This document shows, piece by piece, positions 36,626 to 45,632 of a stretch of 56,462 nt of DNA (within the stretch, counting starts at the first letter, position 1; each line of letters begins with the position of its first letter). The notes below the pieces were generated by a model that saw nothing but the letters and a program-made list of their open reading frames with translations, did no database searches and had not been told where the DNA came from. Location of the stretch: the NCBI GenBank assembly GCA_945788625.1, contig CALZMQ010000035.1, positions 1 to 56,462 on the forward strand. Reading direction: 5' to 3'. This DNA is from an uncultured Woeseiaceae bacterium (GTDB lineage: Bacteria; Pseudomonadota; Gammaproteobacteria; Steroidobacterales; Woeseiaceae). Made by a program: the position numbers and the translations under genes.

Positions 36626-38368
36626 ATGCCACACGTAATTGAGGAACTCAAAAGACGCAAAGTATTTCAGGTGGCCGCATTATACGCGGTCGTCTCGTGG
36701 CTGATATTGCAGATCATCGACGTCGTGAACGAGCCGCTGAAATTGCCTGACTGGTTCGATACCGTTGCGATCGTGTCGCTTTTTGCAGGGTTTCCCATAG
36801 CGATGATTCTCGCATGGGCTTTCGATATTACTCGACAAGGAGTGGTTCGGACGCCATCGAGTGGAGAAAATGCTGGCGAAGGCAACGGCCCGGAAGACAC
36901 TGATGGCACGGCGCAGCGTGTCCTCGACAACTCGGTCGCCGTCCTTCCGTTCGAAAACATCAGCCGGGACCCTGACAACGCGTATTTCGCTGCGGGAATC
37001 CATGACGAGATTCTGGCGCAACTTGCGAAAATCAAAGCCCTGAACGTCATCGCTCGCACCTCTGTCCTCCAGTACGCGTCCGGCCAATCATCTATTCCGG
37101 AGATCGCCACGGCCCTCAACGTTGGAGCGATCATGGAGGGCGCCGTTCGCTACGATGGGAATCGCGTTCGAATCACCGCTCAACTCGTAGCCGCAGATCA
37201 GAACACCCGGCTATGGTCCGAGACTTACGATCGCCAGCTTGACGACATATTTGAGATACAGACCGACATCGCAACGCGCATCGGCAAAGCCCTCGAGGTA
37301 GAACTGACGCTCGGTGAGAAAGAAAGCCTTGAGAAACGGCCAACCTATTCCACGGACGCGTATGAGCCGTTCTTGAAAGCAATGGCGATTTACCGGGAGG
37401 GGGATGCCGCCGTCGGAGTTACAGCCGTACCGGGAAAACGTCTGGGAATTCAGGACTACCTCGACGAGGCGCTGGCACTGGATCCCGAGTTTGCCCTGGC
37501 GCATGCCTGGAAAGCGTGGCTGTACTCCTATTCGCGCGCCTATGACCCGATTGAAGTCGAGGACTGGTTATCTCGAAGTGCGGAACTCGACGCCCTCGTC
37601 CGCCGACATGCGGATCGGGCATTGGCCGCAAATTCCGAGATCGGGCTTGCCCATGCGGCGCATTCCAAGACCCACCTTTACAATTGGTCGATTGCGGATG
37701 CCGAAATCGCTGCCGAAGAGGCGCAGCGGCTGAGCCCCAACGATTCCGAAGTGCTGCGATGGTGCGCCAATATCAAGTGGTTTGGCGAACGGCAACAAGA
37801 GGCTGTGCAGCTTGCCGAACGCGCGGTAGAGCTAGACCCCCGCAACGGCTTTTACTATGACCTTTTGGGGAGAATCTTCCATTCGGCAGGAAATTACGAC
37901 GCAGCCGCCAATGCATTCCGAAAGAGCATTGAAATCGATCCCGGAACGTCAGTGAACTACGTGTCGCTGGCACGGCCGGAGCTTGCGTCAGGCAACGAAT
38001 CGGCAGCCCTGGACGCTCTAAAGACTGCTGAAACACTACTGACACGCGATGCCTCACCTGGCATATACGCGGATCTCGCCAACGGTTACGCGCGCCTCGA
38101 ACGCCACGATGATGCGAAGAGGACGTTTGAGTCAATGAGTGAGGTGGCGTCCAGCCGCTATGTTGATCCAGCGGTATGGGCATTCGGTTTCCTGGCTGTA
38201 AACGATCACGAAAAAGCGCTCGCTCGGCTGGAAAAGCTGATTGAAAAACGTGCGCTGCTTTCGAATCCGTTTACAGTGATGTTCATTCGGGAAAATGCAT
38301 GGTCCGACCCCGCCTTGGACCGTCCGGATTTTTCAACACTGCGCGATAAGCTCAGCTTTGCCAGGTAG
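36626..38368 (+). CDS. TolB-like N-domain plus TPR membrane protein
   Basis: A 580-residue protein that begins with the ELKRRKVFQVAALYAVVSWL motif. Two membrane helices follow (to AIVSLFAGFPIAMILAWAFD). Next is a TolB/FlgO-like domain (SVAVLPFENISRDPDNAYFA, GIHDEILAQLAKI) and about five TPR units (AVELDPRNGFYYDLLGRIFH and similar). This architecture is widespread in proteobacteria, often next to adenylate cyclases or kinases, and is thought to be a scaffold; the function is not established. ATG 36626 directly matches the family start. Confidence 0.88.
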   Translation: MPHVIEELKRRKVFQVAALYAVVSWLILQIIDVVNEPLKLPDWFDTVAIVSLFAGFPIAMILAWAFDITRQGVVRTPSSGENAGEGNGPEDTDGTAQRVLDNSVAVLPFENISRDPDNAYFAAGIHDEILAQLAKIKALNVIARTSVLQYASGQSSIPEIATALNVGAIMEGAVRYDGNRVRITAQLVAADQNTRLWSETYDRQLDDIFEIQTDIATRIGKALEVELTLGEKESLEKRPTYSTDAYEPFLKAMAIYREGDAAVGVTAVPGKRLGIQDYLDEALALDPEFALAHAWKAWLYSYSRAYDPIEVEDWLSRSAELDALVRRHADRALAANSEIGLAHAAHSKTHLYNWSIADAEIAAEEAQRLSPNDSEVLRWCANIKWFGERQQEAVQLAERAVELDPRNGFYYDLLGRIFHSAGNYDAAANAFRKSIEIDPGTSVNYVSLARPELASGNESAALDALKTAETLLTRDASPGIYADLANGYARLERHDDAKRTFESMSEVASSRYVDPAVWAFGFLAVNDHEKALARLEKLIEKRALLSNPFTVMFIRENAWSDPALDRPDFSTLRDKLSFAR

Positions 38369-38440
38369 CAAATTTTTCAAGCATGCTTCCAAACAGCCGG
38401 ATCGACACAATAGACTTTGTTTAACTGAAGGTTAGGCATT

Positions 38441-38575
38441 TCTATCGCGTCGTTGAGCCTCGAAGAACAGGAAACAACCGTTGAATGCTGGTGTGGGGCT
38501 GGAAGAGTGGCTCCCAGACTTCAAGGTGTTTCAGGATTGGTTCGACAATACCGGCATCGTCGATAGCGAAAGTGC
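38441..38575 (-). mobile_element. solo IS91-family terminus
   Basis: About 135 bp here match the terminus of the IS91 debris at 20370-20720. The first 68 bp (38441-38510) match 20371-20440 and the next about 60 bp (38507-38565) match 20662-20720. The roughly 220 bp in between at the first locus are absent here. On the minus strand the older frame reads IDDAGIVEPILKHLEVWEPL, the end of the transposase, fused by deletion to the terminal sequence. It lies just past the stop of the kinase-TonB gene (38586). No transposase body is present. Confidence 0.8.
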
Positions 38576-38585
38576 GGTTCGACCC

Positions 38586-41090
38586 CTATTCCTCTTGATC
38601 GAATCGGAGGGTGACCTGGGCGTGGGTCGATTCCTGGCGAGCCTCAAAGCGCCATTGGTCTATTGCATTTACCGCACTTTGCGAAAACACATTCCCCGGC
38701 TCGGAATGAAGAACCTCTATGGATTCTGTGGTGCCGGCAGCATTGATGACAAATCTGACCTCGACCATGCCGCTGAGATTACGCCGGACCGCGCGTAGGG
38801 GAAACCTGGGTGCTGTGTATTCTTTGATACCGAGATCCTGCAATGATAGGCGACGAATTTCTGAGTCGGCAGGAGTCGTTGCGGGTTCCGGACTTGCCTC
38901 CTCTGGTACTGGCGGTGTGCTCTCGGACGACTGCAGCGAGGTATCGTCGACTTGTTCTTCGATGAATTGCGGAGTCTGCACGTCTCCCCAGTCAATAGCA
39001 TCGCCGGATTGTTCATCCGCGACCTGCGGTTCCGGCGCCTCCATTGTTTCGACCGCGTTGTCAACTTGTTCATCCGCGACCTGCGGTTCCGGCACCTCCA
39101 CTATTTCGGTTGCGTCATCAACGGCGGTGAGCGATGAACGCACGGCCTCAACCTCGGGCGTCAGCACGCCCAGCGCATCGACAGCGCCGAGCAGCTCGTG
39201 TGCTTGCGCGACGTCAGTGGCCGCTGCGGCGAAAGCCGCACGAGTCAGGAGGCGCTCGCCCAGCCGCTCCTTTGCTGCGACCAGTCTCACATCCTCACCG
39301 AATTGCCCCTGCAGCCCCAGTATCAGCGCATATGCATTCTCCCCTTCCGGCAGCAACAGTCTGTCCGCCTCTATGAGGGCATTGGCCGCGGCGAGACGGG
39401 CAAGCAACAGATCGCTTCGCTGGCGCTCGTCGATCTGCCGGCGGAGCTCCTGTACTGCTACCGGGTCGATGTGTTGATACTGCTCTGCTCGAGAAAGCTT
39501 CTGCACAGCGACATCGAGATCGCCAGTCGTGACCGCCAGGCGCGCGTCCGACAATTCTCCATTGCCTTTCGCAGTCAGCAGCTGGTCCACGATTCCGATT
39601 GCTGGGTTAGCCGCATCTGTCTCGTTCGCGACTGTCAGCGCAGCATAAGCTGCAATCGGATCTTCCTCGCCAAGTGCCTCATGCGCTTCTTGCACGAAGT
39701 TATCGCTGATTGTCCGCAAGCCGCGGAGCGCCCCGGCATTATCGGAATCAAGCACCAGCGCAGCCCTGAATAATGCTCTGGCGTTAACCTCAGCAGGCTC
39801 TATGAGTTGCCCATCTCTCAGCCTTTGCGTGGCTGCGATCACGAGCGCCTCGCTGGCCGAGATTGCTGGTTCTGCCGCCGTTGTGTCCTCTGGTAATGCA
39901 GGCTCGACCCGCGATGTGGTCTCGTCCACCGTGCCGCGCTGGTACAGCCACGTGCCACCAGCCAGAATGACGACCGCGGCGGTGGCAGCGAGCCACATCC
40001 AGTGCGGTGGCATGAGTCGCCGAGCCGGATGAACCGCGGACTGGTCTTCCCCGGCGACACCGGCGCCCCAGGAAACGAACTCGCCGACACCCTCCGGCCG
40101 ATCCGATCGCTCGTAAGACAATGCCCGACGCAGAGTCTCCCACTCCCTGGCGGGGAGACCGGCTACCGGCTCGACCGTCAGGCCCTTGTGCCTGGCAACC
40201 AACGACAGCGTGCCCCCGAACGGATGTTTCCCACTCAGCAGCCGGTAGACGACACACGCCAGCGAAAACACGTCATCCTCGAAGACCGGCGGCATCCCGG
40301 ACAACACTTCGGGGCTTGCATAAGTTTGTGTCACAAACCCGAACCGGCCTTCCTCCGATTGTTCCGATGCGCGCGCAGCTTTTGCGACACCGAAATCCAG
40401 TAGCTTGATTTCCTGAGTATCGGTTATGAAGATGTTCGACGGGTTTATGTCCGCATGTACGACGTCGTTTCGATGTGCGTGCTGCACAGCGGTTGCGGCA
40501 AGCGTGATCACCGTCCGGGCAAGACCTGCCTCAACCCCCTCGCCGCTCGTGCGGCGCAGCATGGCGTTTACGGACTCGCCATCCAGCCACTCCATCACCA
40601 GGAAATACTGTCCGTCGTGATCAACGAAGTCGAAGATGTTGACAATATTGGAATGCGACAAGCTCTGCGCAACGGCAGCTTCTCGCTCCAGCGTAAGGCG
40701 AGCTCGATCATCAGACGCGATTGACGGCCGCATTATTTTTATTGCGACATATATATCGTCCGAGTCTTCCGAACATCGAAGTTGATCGATCGCCTTGTAG
40801 ACGTGGCTCATGCCGGCGGCGTGCACGAGTTCGATGATCTCGAAGCGGTCCGTCAGGAGGAATCCGGGCGGTAGGACCTCGTCGCTTTCAGGTTTGACAT
40901 ATTCCCTCAACGACACATCGGTGATGAAGAGATCGCCGGGATCCCCTGTTTGATGCTCGTCGAAAGCCTCCGTCAGATCGTCGAGTATGTCCGTCGTTAC
41001 CGCATCGTCGAATTCGTTACTTTGCGATGACCGACCCAGTACAGAGCCAGCTTTCCGTCCGGGCTGATATTGATTGCTTTTGTTTGCCAC
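38586..41090 (-). CDS. Ser/Thr protein kinase with transmembrane helix and TonB C-terminal domain
   Basis: An 834-residue fusion. Residues about 83-340 are a Hanks-type kinase. VAIKIM carries the ATP Lys (K118), the catalytic loop is HADINPSN (D214, N219; HRD reads HAD), the DFG motif is at 232-234 and ASPE stands for APE. The Gly-rich loop is degenerate (HAAGMSHV). A membrane helix (about 364-383, WMWLAATAAVVILAGGTWLY) leads to a long periplasmic helical part, Pro/Glu-rich repeats and a TonB_C domain (about 750-834: YTAPRFPLRAVRRNLSGMVE, then AIDQWRFEA). The topology puts the kinase in the cytoplasm and TonB_C in the periplasm. It could link phosphorylation to a cell-envelope process; whether it energises receptors is unknown. 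Confidence 0.9.
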   Translation of the reverse strand: MANKSNQYQPGRKAGSVLGRSSQSNEFDDAVTTDILDDLTEAFDEHQTGDPGDLFITDVSLREYVKPESDEVLPPGFLLTDRFEIIELVHAAGMSHVYKAIDQLRCSEDSDDIYVAIKIMRPSIASDDRARLTLEREAAVAQSLSHSNIVNIFDFVDHDGQYFLVMEWLDGESVNAMLRRTSGEGVEAGLARTVITLAATAVQHAHRNDVVHADINPSNIFITDTQEIKLLDFGVAKAARASEQSEEGRFGFVTQTYASPEVLSGMPPVFEDDVFSLACVVYRLLSGKHPFGGTLSLVARHKGLTVEPVAGLPAREWETLRRALSYERSDRPEGVGEFVSWGAGVAGEDQSAVHPARRLMPPHWMWLAATAAVVILAGGTWLYQRGTVDETTSRVEPALPEDTTAAEPAISASEALVIAATQRLRDGQLIEPAEVNARALFRAALVLDSDNAGALRGLRTISDNFVQEAHEALGEEDPIAAYAALTVANETDAANPAIGIVDQLLTAKGNGELSDARLAVTTGDLDVAVQKLSRAEQYQHIDPVAVQELRRQIDERQRSDLLLARLAAANALIEADRLLLPEGENAYALILGLQGQFGEDVRLVAAKERLGERLLTRAAFAAAATDVAQAHELLGAVDALGVLTPEVEAVRSSLTAVDDATEIVEVPEPQVADEQVDNAVETMEAPEPQVADEQSGDAIDWGDVQTPQFIEEQVDDTSLQSSESTPPVPEEASPEPATTPADSEIRRLSLQDLGIKEYTAPRFPLRAVRRNLSGMVEVRFVINAAGTTESIEVLHSEPGNVFSQSAVNAIDQWRFEARQESTHAQVTLRFDQEE
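39010..39100 (-). repeat. 57-bp tandem repeat inside the kinase-TonB gene
   Basis: Two nearly identical units begin at 39010 and 39067, differing by one base over 34 bp. They encode 19-residue repeats with core PEPQVADEQ. A third, diverged unit (TPQFIEEQ) follows. The Pro/Glu/Gln-rich stretch is the flexible linker before the TonB_C domain. Confidence 0.8.
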
Positions 41091-41204
41091 GGCTGAAAGT
41101 TGTTATTTTATCGAATTGTCTTAACCAGTATGCACGATTTGGACAGGTGACGGCAATGCCGTCCGGGGTCAGACCGCACTTTTTCTGCGACCGATCAGAT
41201 TACA

Positions 41205-41372
41205 CTGCAGAACATCGCTGCCGAGTTTATCCAGAAGAGCCATATAGCCGCGGTAGACGTTAGTTACGACGTCACACCGGAATTCACGGTTGGTGGTAAG
41301 TACGCTTACCGACTTGGCCAAGTCAGCTTCGATCACCACGGCGTCTTCCTGAACCTGATCGGATCCATGTAG
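41205..41372 (+). pseudogene. C-terminal remnant of an outer-membrane beta-barrel protein
   Basis: The plus strand reads AEFIQKSHIAAVDVSYDVTP, then FTVGGKYAYRLGQVSFD, then directly HHGVFLNLIGSM and TAG. Full-length relatives have about 70 residues of further strands (ending in GVGYNFTDFSDDLTDLDY-like) between SFD and the last strand. This is therefore a tail with an internal deletion. No start is present. Upstream (41164-41184) lies GGGGTCAGACCGCACTTTTT, a REP-like motif. The stretch 41373-41619 holds nothing I can assign. Confidence 0.6.
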
Positions 41373-41619
41373 GCCTACCGAAGCAGCTTGCAGGTCGACG
41401 ATGTGACGTCGAATGAACTGCAGTAACGACTTGCGACGGCAGACGATCGGAATTCTTTCTGACCACACGCCATCAGTGTGGGGCTTATCGATGTCGTCGC
41501 CATGCCCGTCAACAGTTCCCTGCGATTCCTGACGTGCCTGCCGAATTATCGCGCTTCGGGTCTGCTTCGCGAATCGGTTCGCCCCTATTTTCCCAGGCCC
41601 GACTTAAGCACGAGTTCGC

Positions 41620-42359
41620 CTATCGTTCGACGATTTCAACGCGACGGTTTTTGGCGCGCCCGTCTTCGGATGTATTGGCGGAAGCCGGCACCAGTGGGCC
41701 CACACCGTGGGGTTCGAGCCTGCTTCGATTCACACTGTGCTGCGACACAAGGACCTCCACCACCGCAGCGGCCCTTAGTCGAAATCCCCGACTGAGTCGG
41801 TGTGTCCGACAACGAAGATCTTCATGTCAGGATCTTTCCCGAGGAGCTTCTCGATCTCCGCGAGCGCCGGGCCGGACTCGGCTTTGACCGCCGCTTTGCC
41901 CGTGTCGAAGTAGATGCCGTGCACGGTCGCCTTTCCGGTCAGGCTAATTTCCTGACGCAGGGCGTCGGCATCGGCAACGATGAACTGCTCCATCGGCTTT
42001 TCTTCGACGATATATAGAGTCACACCTTGCCCTCGATTCCATATCCCGACCCGTACCCAGGTGACCTGGCCGCCTTTGTCGAGGCTCATGTGCACATTGT
42101 ATCCGTCCTCGTATTGGACAACACCGCCGATCCTTTTGAACGCCTCGCTGTAGTTTCTCTTGATAGCCGCCTCGCTCAGATATTGCTCGCCTTTTACGAC
42201 GTAGTAACTGAAGTAATACATACGGCCTTCTACGGTCTTTTGGCTGCCGTCACTGGCTACGAATTCGTCATACACATCGAACTCGCTCTCCCTGTACTGT
42301 TGGATTTCGTAGTTGGGCAGGCGGTTGAACAACGGGTGGTCAGGGTCATTCATTATCAA
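41620..42359 (-). pseudogene. broken OmpA-family protein gene
   Basis: The minus strand encodes an OmpA-like protein (DPDHPLFNRLPNYEIQQYRE, then RKYY-like RMYYFSYYVVKGEQ and GIYFDTGKAAVKAESGPALA). It reaches VVGHTDSVGDFD and then stops at 41775. A second frame continues at once with RAAAVVEVLVSQHSV, ARLEPHGVG-like RLEPHGVGPLVPASANTSED and GRAKNRRVEIVER, stop at 41620. The normal link of about nine residues (NLxLSxxRA) is missing, so a small out-of-frame deletion broke the peptidoglycan-binding domain. The 5' end also lacks a signal peptide; the first ATG at 42353 starts inside the mature region. Not functional as an OmpA protein. Confidence 0.8.
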
Positions 42360-42504
42360 ACTCCGAGAAGTTCACTTGCTTAGTAAATCTTGAAAGCTGT
42401 CTGGCCGTCAATTCGTACTTGCCGAGTTCGCGCTTGGATACCCACGCATGTTGCTCTTGCCAATTGCGTGATTCAATCACCACGCGGGCGGGAGCAGGAG
42501 AATA

Positions 42505-43212
42505 ATGATGCAATTGAAAGTTACGAATTCGATTTTCATCTGTGCCACGGTGCTGCTGGTCGCCGTAGCGGGAGCAGCATGGGCGGCCGACGGCGACGAC
42601 CTGGTGCAGAAAGCCTGGGCCGGAGACCTGGAGGGTATCTCCCAACTCATTGATGCCGGCGCGGACGTCGACGCGAGGGACGAGGCCGGCTCCACCGCGC
42701 TGGTGCTGGCCGCCTCGTTCCGCGACTACGAGGACGTGGTGGAGCTGTTGATCTCGAAGGGGGCCGACGTCAACGCCCCGGACGGCAAGGGCCATACCCC
42801 GCTGATGGTAGCTGTCTCGGTGTCGAAAAAGGGCACGGAGCTGCTGCTCTCCAAGGGCGCTGACGTCACGCCGCGATGCGAGGACGACGCCAGCGCGTTC
42901 CTGCACTGGGCGATGGGACATCTCGAGGGGCAAGACCGGATCGACGTGGCGGAGCTGCTGCTGGCCAAGGGAGCCGACATCAACGATGCGCTCGGCGGAA
43001 GCGGAGGCACCACGGCATTGATGATCGCGGTCCGCAGCAACGATCTGGAGCTGGCGAAATTCCTGGTGTCCCGGGGCGCAAATCTCGATGCCACGCGGAA
43101 TAGGGACGGCAAGACCGCCCTGGCTCTCGCTGAGAAAGAGGGCAATGCCGAGATCGTCGCATTCCTGAAGGAAGAGGTAGAAGGCCAGGCCGATTCGAAG
43201 GAGGGTACGTGA
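42505..43212 (+). CDS. exported ankyrin-repeat protein
   Basis: A 235-residue protein with a signal peptide (FICATVLLVAVAGAAWAADG) and five to six ankyrin repeats (ISQLIDAGADVDARDEAGST, LLISKGADVNAPDGKGHTPL, AKFLVSRGANLDATRNRDGK). AGGAG lies a few bases before ATG 42505. It is the first gene of a three-gene operon. The stop overlaps the next start region (GTGATG at 43209-43214), so the DUF4412 gene is translationally coupled. Periplasmic ankyrin proteins act as interaction modules; the partner is probably one of the two downstream products, which is inference. Confidence 0.88.
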   Translation: MMQLKVTNSIFICATVLLVAVAGAAWAADGDDLVQKAWAGDLEGISQLIDAGADVDARDEAGSTALVLAASFRDYEDVVELLISKGADVNAPDGKGHTPLMVAVSVSKKGTELLLSKGADVTPRCEDDASAFLHWAMGHLEGQDRIDVAELLLAKGADINDALGGSGGTTALMIAVRSNDLELAKFLVSRGANLDATRNRDGKTALALAEKEGNAEIVAFLKEEVEGQADSKEGT

Positions 43213-43880
43213 TGAAGGGCAGAATTCTATACGTCCCGATGATGGTGACGCTGATTGGTGGTCTGCTGGCGGTGCCCGCCGCGACGCCGCTGCTGGCGGC
43301 GGAGTTCTCGGCCGACCTGGTGCGGGCCGATGAATACGGCGATGAGGAAACGGCCCGCGTGTATGTCAAAGGCGAGCTGCGGCGTGAGGAGATCATGGAC
43401 GAGGGCGAAGTCGAGGGCTGGGTGATCTTCCGGCCGGACAAGGGAGTACTGTGGAACGTCTCGCCCGACGACGAGATGTACGTCGAGGTTCCGCTGAACA
43501 TAGGCGGCAACGATGTACTGGAGCAAGTGAATCGTCTCGAAGGATCGACCACGCGCAAGTCCCTCGGGATGGAAAAGCTCAACGGCTTCGATTGCGAAAA
43601 GACCCAGTACCAGTATCAAGAAGGCGGCCAGGGAGGCGTGCTGGTCTGGTACTCGAAAGCTCTGGACTACCCGATCCGGATTATCCAGCAGGATCTTGCG
43701 GGTAAGGCAATGCAGACCGTCGAAATCAAGAACGTCGATCAGGGCCCGGTCCCGACCTCGAAGTTCGAGATTCCGGGCGGCTACGAGAAGATGACGATGC
43801 CGGCAATGCCGGAGATGCCGGAGGGGATGCCCGAGGGCATGATTCCGGACTTTCCCGACATGGGTGAAGGGGGCGACTGA
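43212..43880 (+). CDS. exported DUF4412-like protein
   Basis: A 222-residue exported protein: signal MVTLIGGLLAVPAATPLLAA, then AEFSADLVRADEYGDEETAR and GKAMQTVEIKNVDQGPVPTS. The pattern of beta-strands with an outer-membrane lipoprotein-carrier-like fold (DUF4412/LolA-like) is likely. The C-terminus has a repeated Met-Pro-Glu-Gly run (MPEMPEGMPEGM). GTG 43209 is an alternative start. It lies between the ankyrin and the unknown secreted gene. The Met-rich tail might bind copper, which is speculation. Confidence 0.75.
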   Translation: MKGRILYVPMMVTLIGGLLAVPAATPLLAAEFSADLVRADEYGDEETARVYVKGELRREEIMDEGEVEGWVIFRPDKGVLWNVSPDDEMYVEVPLNIGGNDVLEQVNRLEGSTTRKSLGMEKLNGFDCEKTQYQYQEGGQGGVLVWYSKALDYPIRIIQQDLAGKAMQTVEIKNVDQGPVPTSKFEIPGGYEKMTMPAMPEMPEGMPEGMIPDFPDMGEGGD

Positions 43881-43907
43881 GCCTTCAATATCGCAGGGAG
43901 AACCGAG

Positions 43908-45524
43908 ATGAAAGCGCACCTCCCGGGATTGGCCATAGGGTTGCGGGTTGTTTGCATCTCGCCGCTCCTCATCGGCGCTGCCGTGAGCACGGTTTCGGCA
44001 CAGGAGTGGGAGTGCCAGCAGTGTCCAGGGAGATCCGTAGCAGTTTTCGACGTGGCACACCCGGAGCCAACGTCCGACGTCACGCTGCTGACCGGCGAGT
44101 ACCTCGGCATGCAGATGGCCGACGGCGGGCTCCTCACACACCTGTTGCAGAAGGATCCGAGCCGCGAGTGCATCAATTTCACCTCCGCCGTCTTCACCCA
44201 GACGGACGCCTCCGGAGCAGACAACCACAACTTCGGGCAGGGCGGCGTACCCGGGCTGCCGCCAGGCGCGGTGCCTGGCGCGGACTACGTGGTCAGCGGG
44301 GAGATCGCCGCCGATGATGACGGCAACTACGTCCTGACCGTCAGGCTCCAGGCCGGCGGCACGCGCGAAGAGGTCGCCTCCGGATCCGTGGCCTGGGACC
44401 TCGAGGCGGGTGCGACGGTCAGCACCGCGCAAGCGGCCGAGTCGCTGATGCCCCTGATGGCGAAAATCCGGGCATTCGAGAAGCGCAAGCGGGATACGAT
44501 GACCGCGGTGGCGATCAGGCCGGATCGCGGGATGGACGTCATTCCCGACCCACAGGTGGTCGGTCGGGGCGGTACCTCGGAGGTAACGATCCGGCTCACC
44601 GACTGTGACGGCGTCCGGTTGAAGAACCGCATTGTGGCCCCCACCGGCGCGGGGGGGATTATGGTTCCTCCTGAAATGCCCGTCACCGACGGCAACGGCG
44701 AGATGAAGGTCTCGTTCTCGCTATTTGACACGGAAAAACGAGGCACGGTTTTCGCGGAGCACCACTACGTTCCGCCCTTCTCTGCCCGGGACGAGAGGGG
44801 GGTAACGGCTGAGACGGTCATTACGGCTGGCGAGAATCTTGTCTGGGTCAGAATCCGCAAGCAGCTGAAGATAAGGCGCTGGCATGATAATCGTGGCAAG
44901 CGCATGGACCAATGGGAGAAGTTCTCGCGTGGGAGTTCCGAGGAGGTCATCGACGTGGAAGTGCAGATGACGCCGGATTTCACGACCGTCGAGGTTGAGA
45001 AGGAGTTTGATATCGCGAACCGGCGATTCATCCCCCGAGAGTACAGCTACGAAGTAGTGGAAGAGGATCCTCCACAGATTACGCGGAACATATTCCGGAC
45101 AGCGTATACCAACTACGAACGGTCCTGGGACGGCAAGGATGTTCTTGATTCGAGCGGTCAGAGCTTCGGCCGGTTCAAGCTGGACGGCATGGGGAGTAGG
45201 CGACTGATGTTCCGGGTGGACGCTTCAGGCCAGGTGACGCACGTCAGCCTGCCCGGTGTTGCGCTGATATCGGACTATGAACATCACACATCCTGCACCA
45301 AGATCGTGAATGGCGAGACCGAGGACTGCAGCAACTCTGCCAAGTACAGCAAGCTGCTCAGTATGGGCCCTGACCATCCGGAAGACGACTGCTACGTGCC
45401 GAAAGAGCAAGACCGGGTGCGTATCGCCGGCGGGTGCCGCTGGGCCCGGAGCGACGCAGGCAGAGGCTGGCGCGAGGAAACCGAGTGGGACTGGTCGGTC
45501 ATAGCCTGGGGTCGCCAGCAATGA
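43908..45524 (+). CDS. secreted protein of unknown function, 538 aa
   Basis: The signal peptide ends near VSAQEWECQQCPG. Residues about 40-190 look like a CsgG/FlgO-type domain that computes an additive score (RSVAVFDVAHPEP, LQKDPSRECINFTSAVF and DYVVSGEIAADDDGNYVLTV). Residues about 225-305 resemble an Ig-like sandwich (GGTSEVTIRLTDCDGVRLKN). The last 230 residues are unrecognised and Cys-containing. Gene spacing of 27 bp from the DUF4412 gene and a matching reading direction make it the third gene of the operon. Confidence 0.7.
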   Translation: MKAHLPGLAIGLRVVCISPLLIGAAVSTVSAQEWECQQCPGRSVAVFDVAHPEPTSDVTLLTGEYLGMQMADGGLLTHLLQKDPSRECINFTSAVFTQTDASGADNHNFGQGGVPGLPPGAVPGADYVVSGEIAADDDGNYVLTVRLQAGGTREEVASGSVAWDLEAGATVSTAQAAESLMPLMAKIRAFEKRKRDTMTAVAIRPDRGMDVIPDPQVVGRGGTSEVTIRLTDCDGVRLKNRIVAPTGAGGIMVPPEMPVTDGNGEMKVSFSLFDTEKRGTVFAEHHYVPPFSARDERGVTAETVITAGENLVWVRIRKQLKIRRWHDNRGKRMDQWEKFSRGSSEEVIDVEVQMTPDFTTVEVEKEFDIANRRFIPREYSYEVVEEDPPQITRNIFRTAYTNYERSWDGKDVLDSSGQSFGRFKLDGMGSRRLMFRVDASGQVTHVSLPGVALISDYEHHTSCTKIVNGETEDCSNSAKYSKLLSMGPDHPEDDCYVPKEQDRVRIAGGCRWARSDAGRGWREETEWDWSVIAWGRQQ

Positions 45525-45632
45525 TCGAATAAATCGGTAATGACTGCGATTGCAGCCACCCTGGTACAAGATTATATATAGTAAGAACGGCTCTTTATCA
45601 CAGCTGAAAAAAGCTACAAACAGGTTAGCAGA

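Noticed and set aside
41169..41468. 99-codon minus-strand frame upstream of the kinase-TonB gene
   Set aside because: The plus strand at the same place holds a recognisable outer-membrane barrel tail, so this is its shadow.
43227..44432. 401-codon minus-strand frame over the DUF4412 and secreted-protein genes
   Set aside because: It spans two plus-strand genes with signal peptides and good start sites; no domain seen in it.
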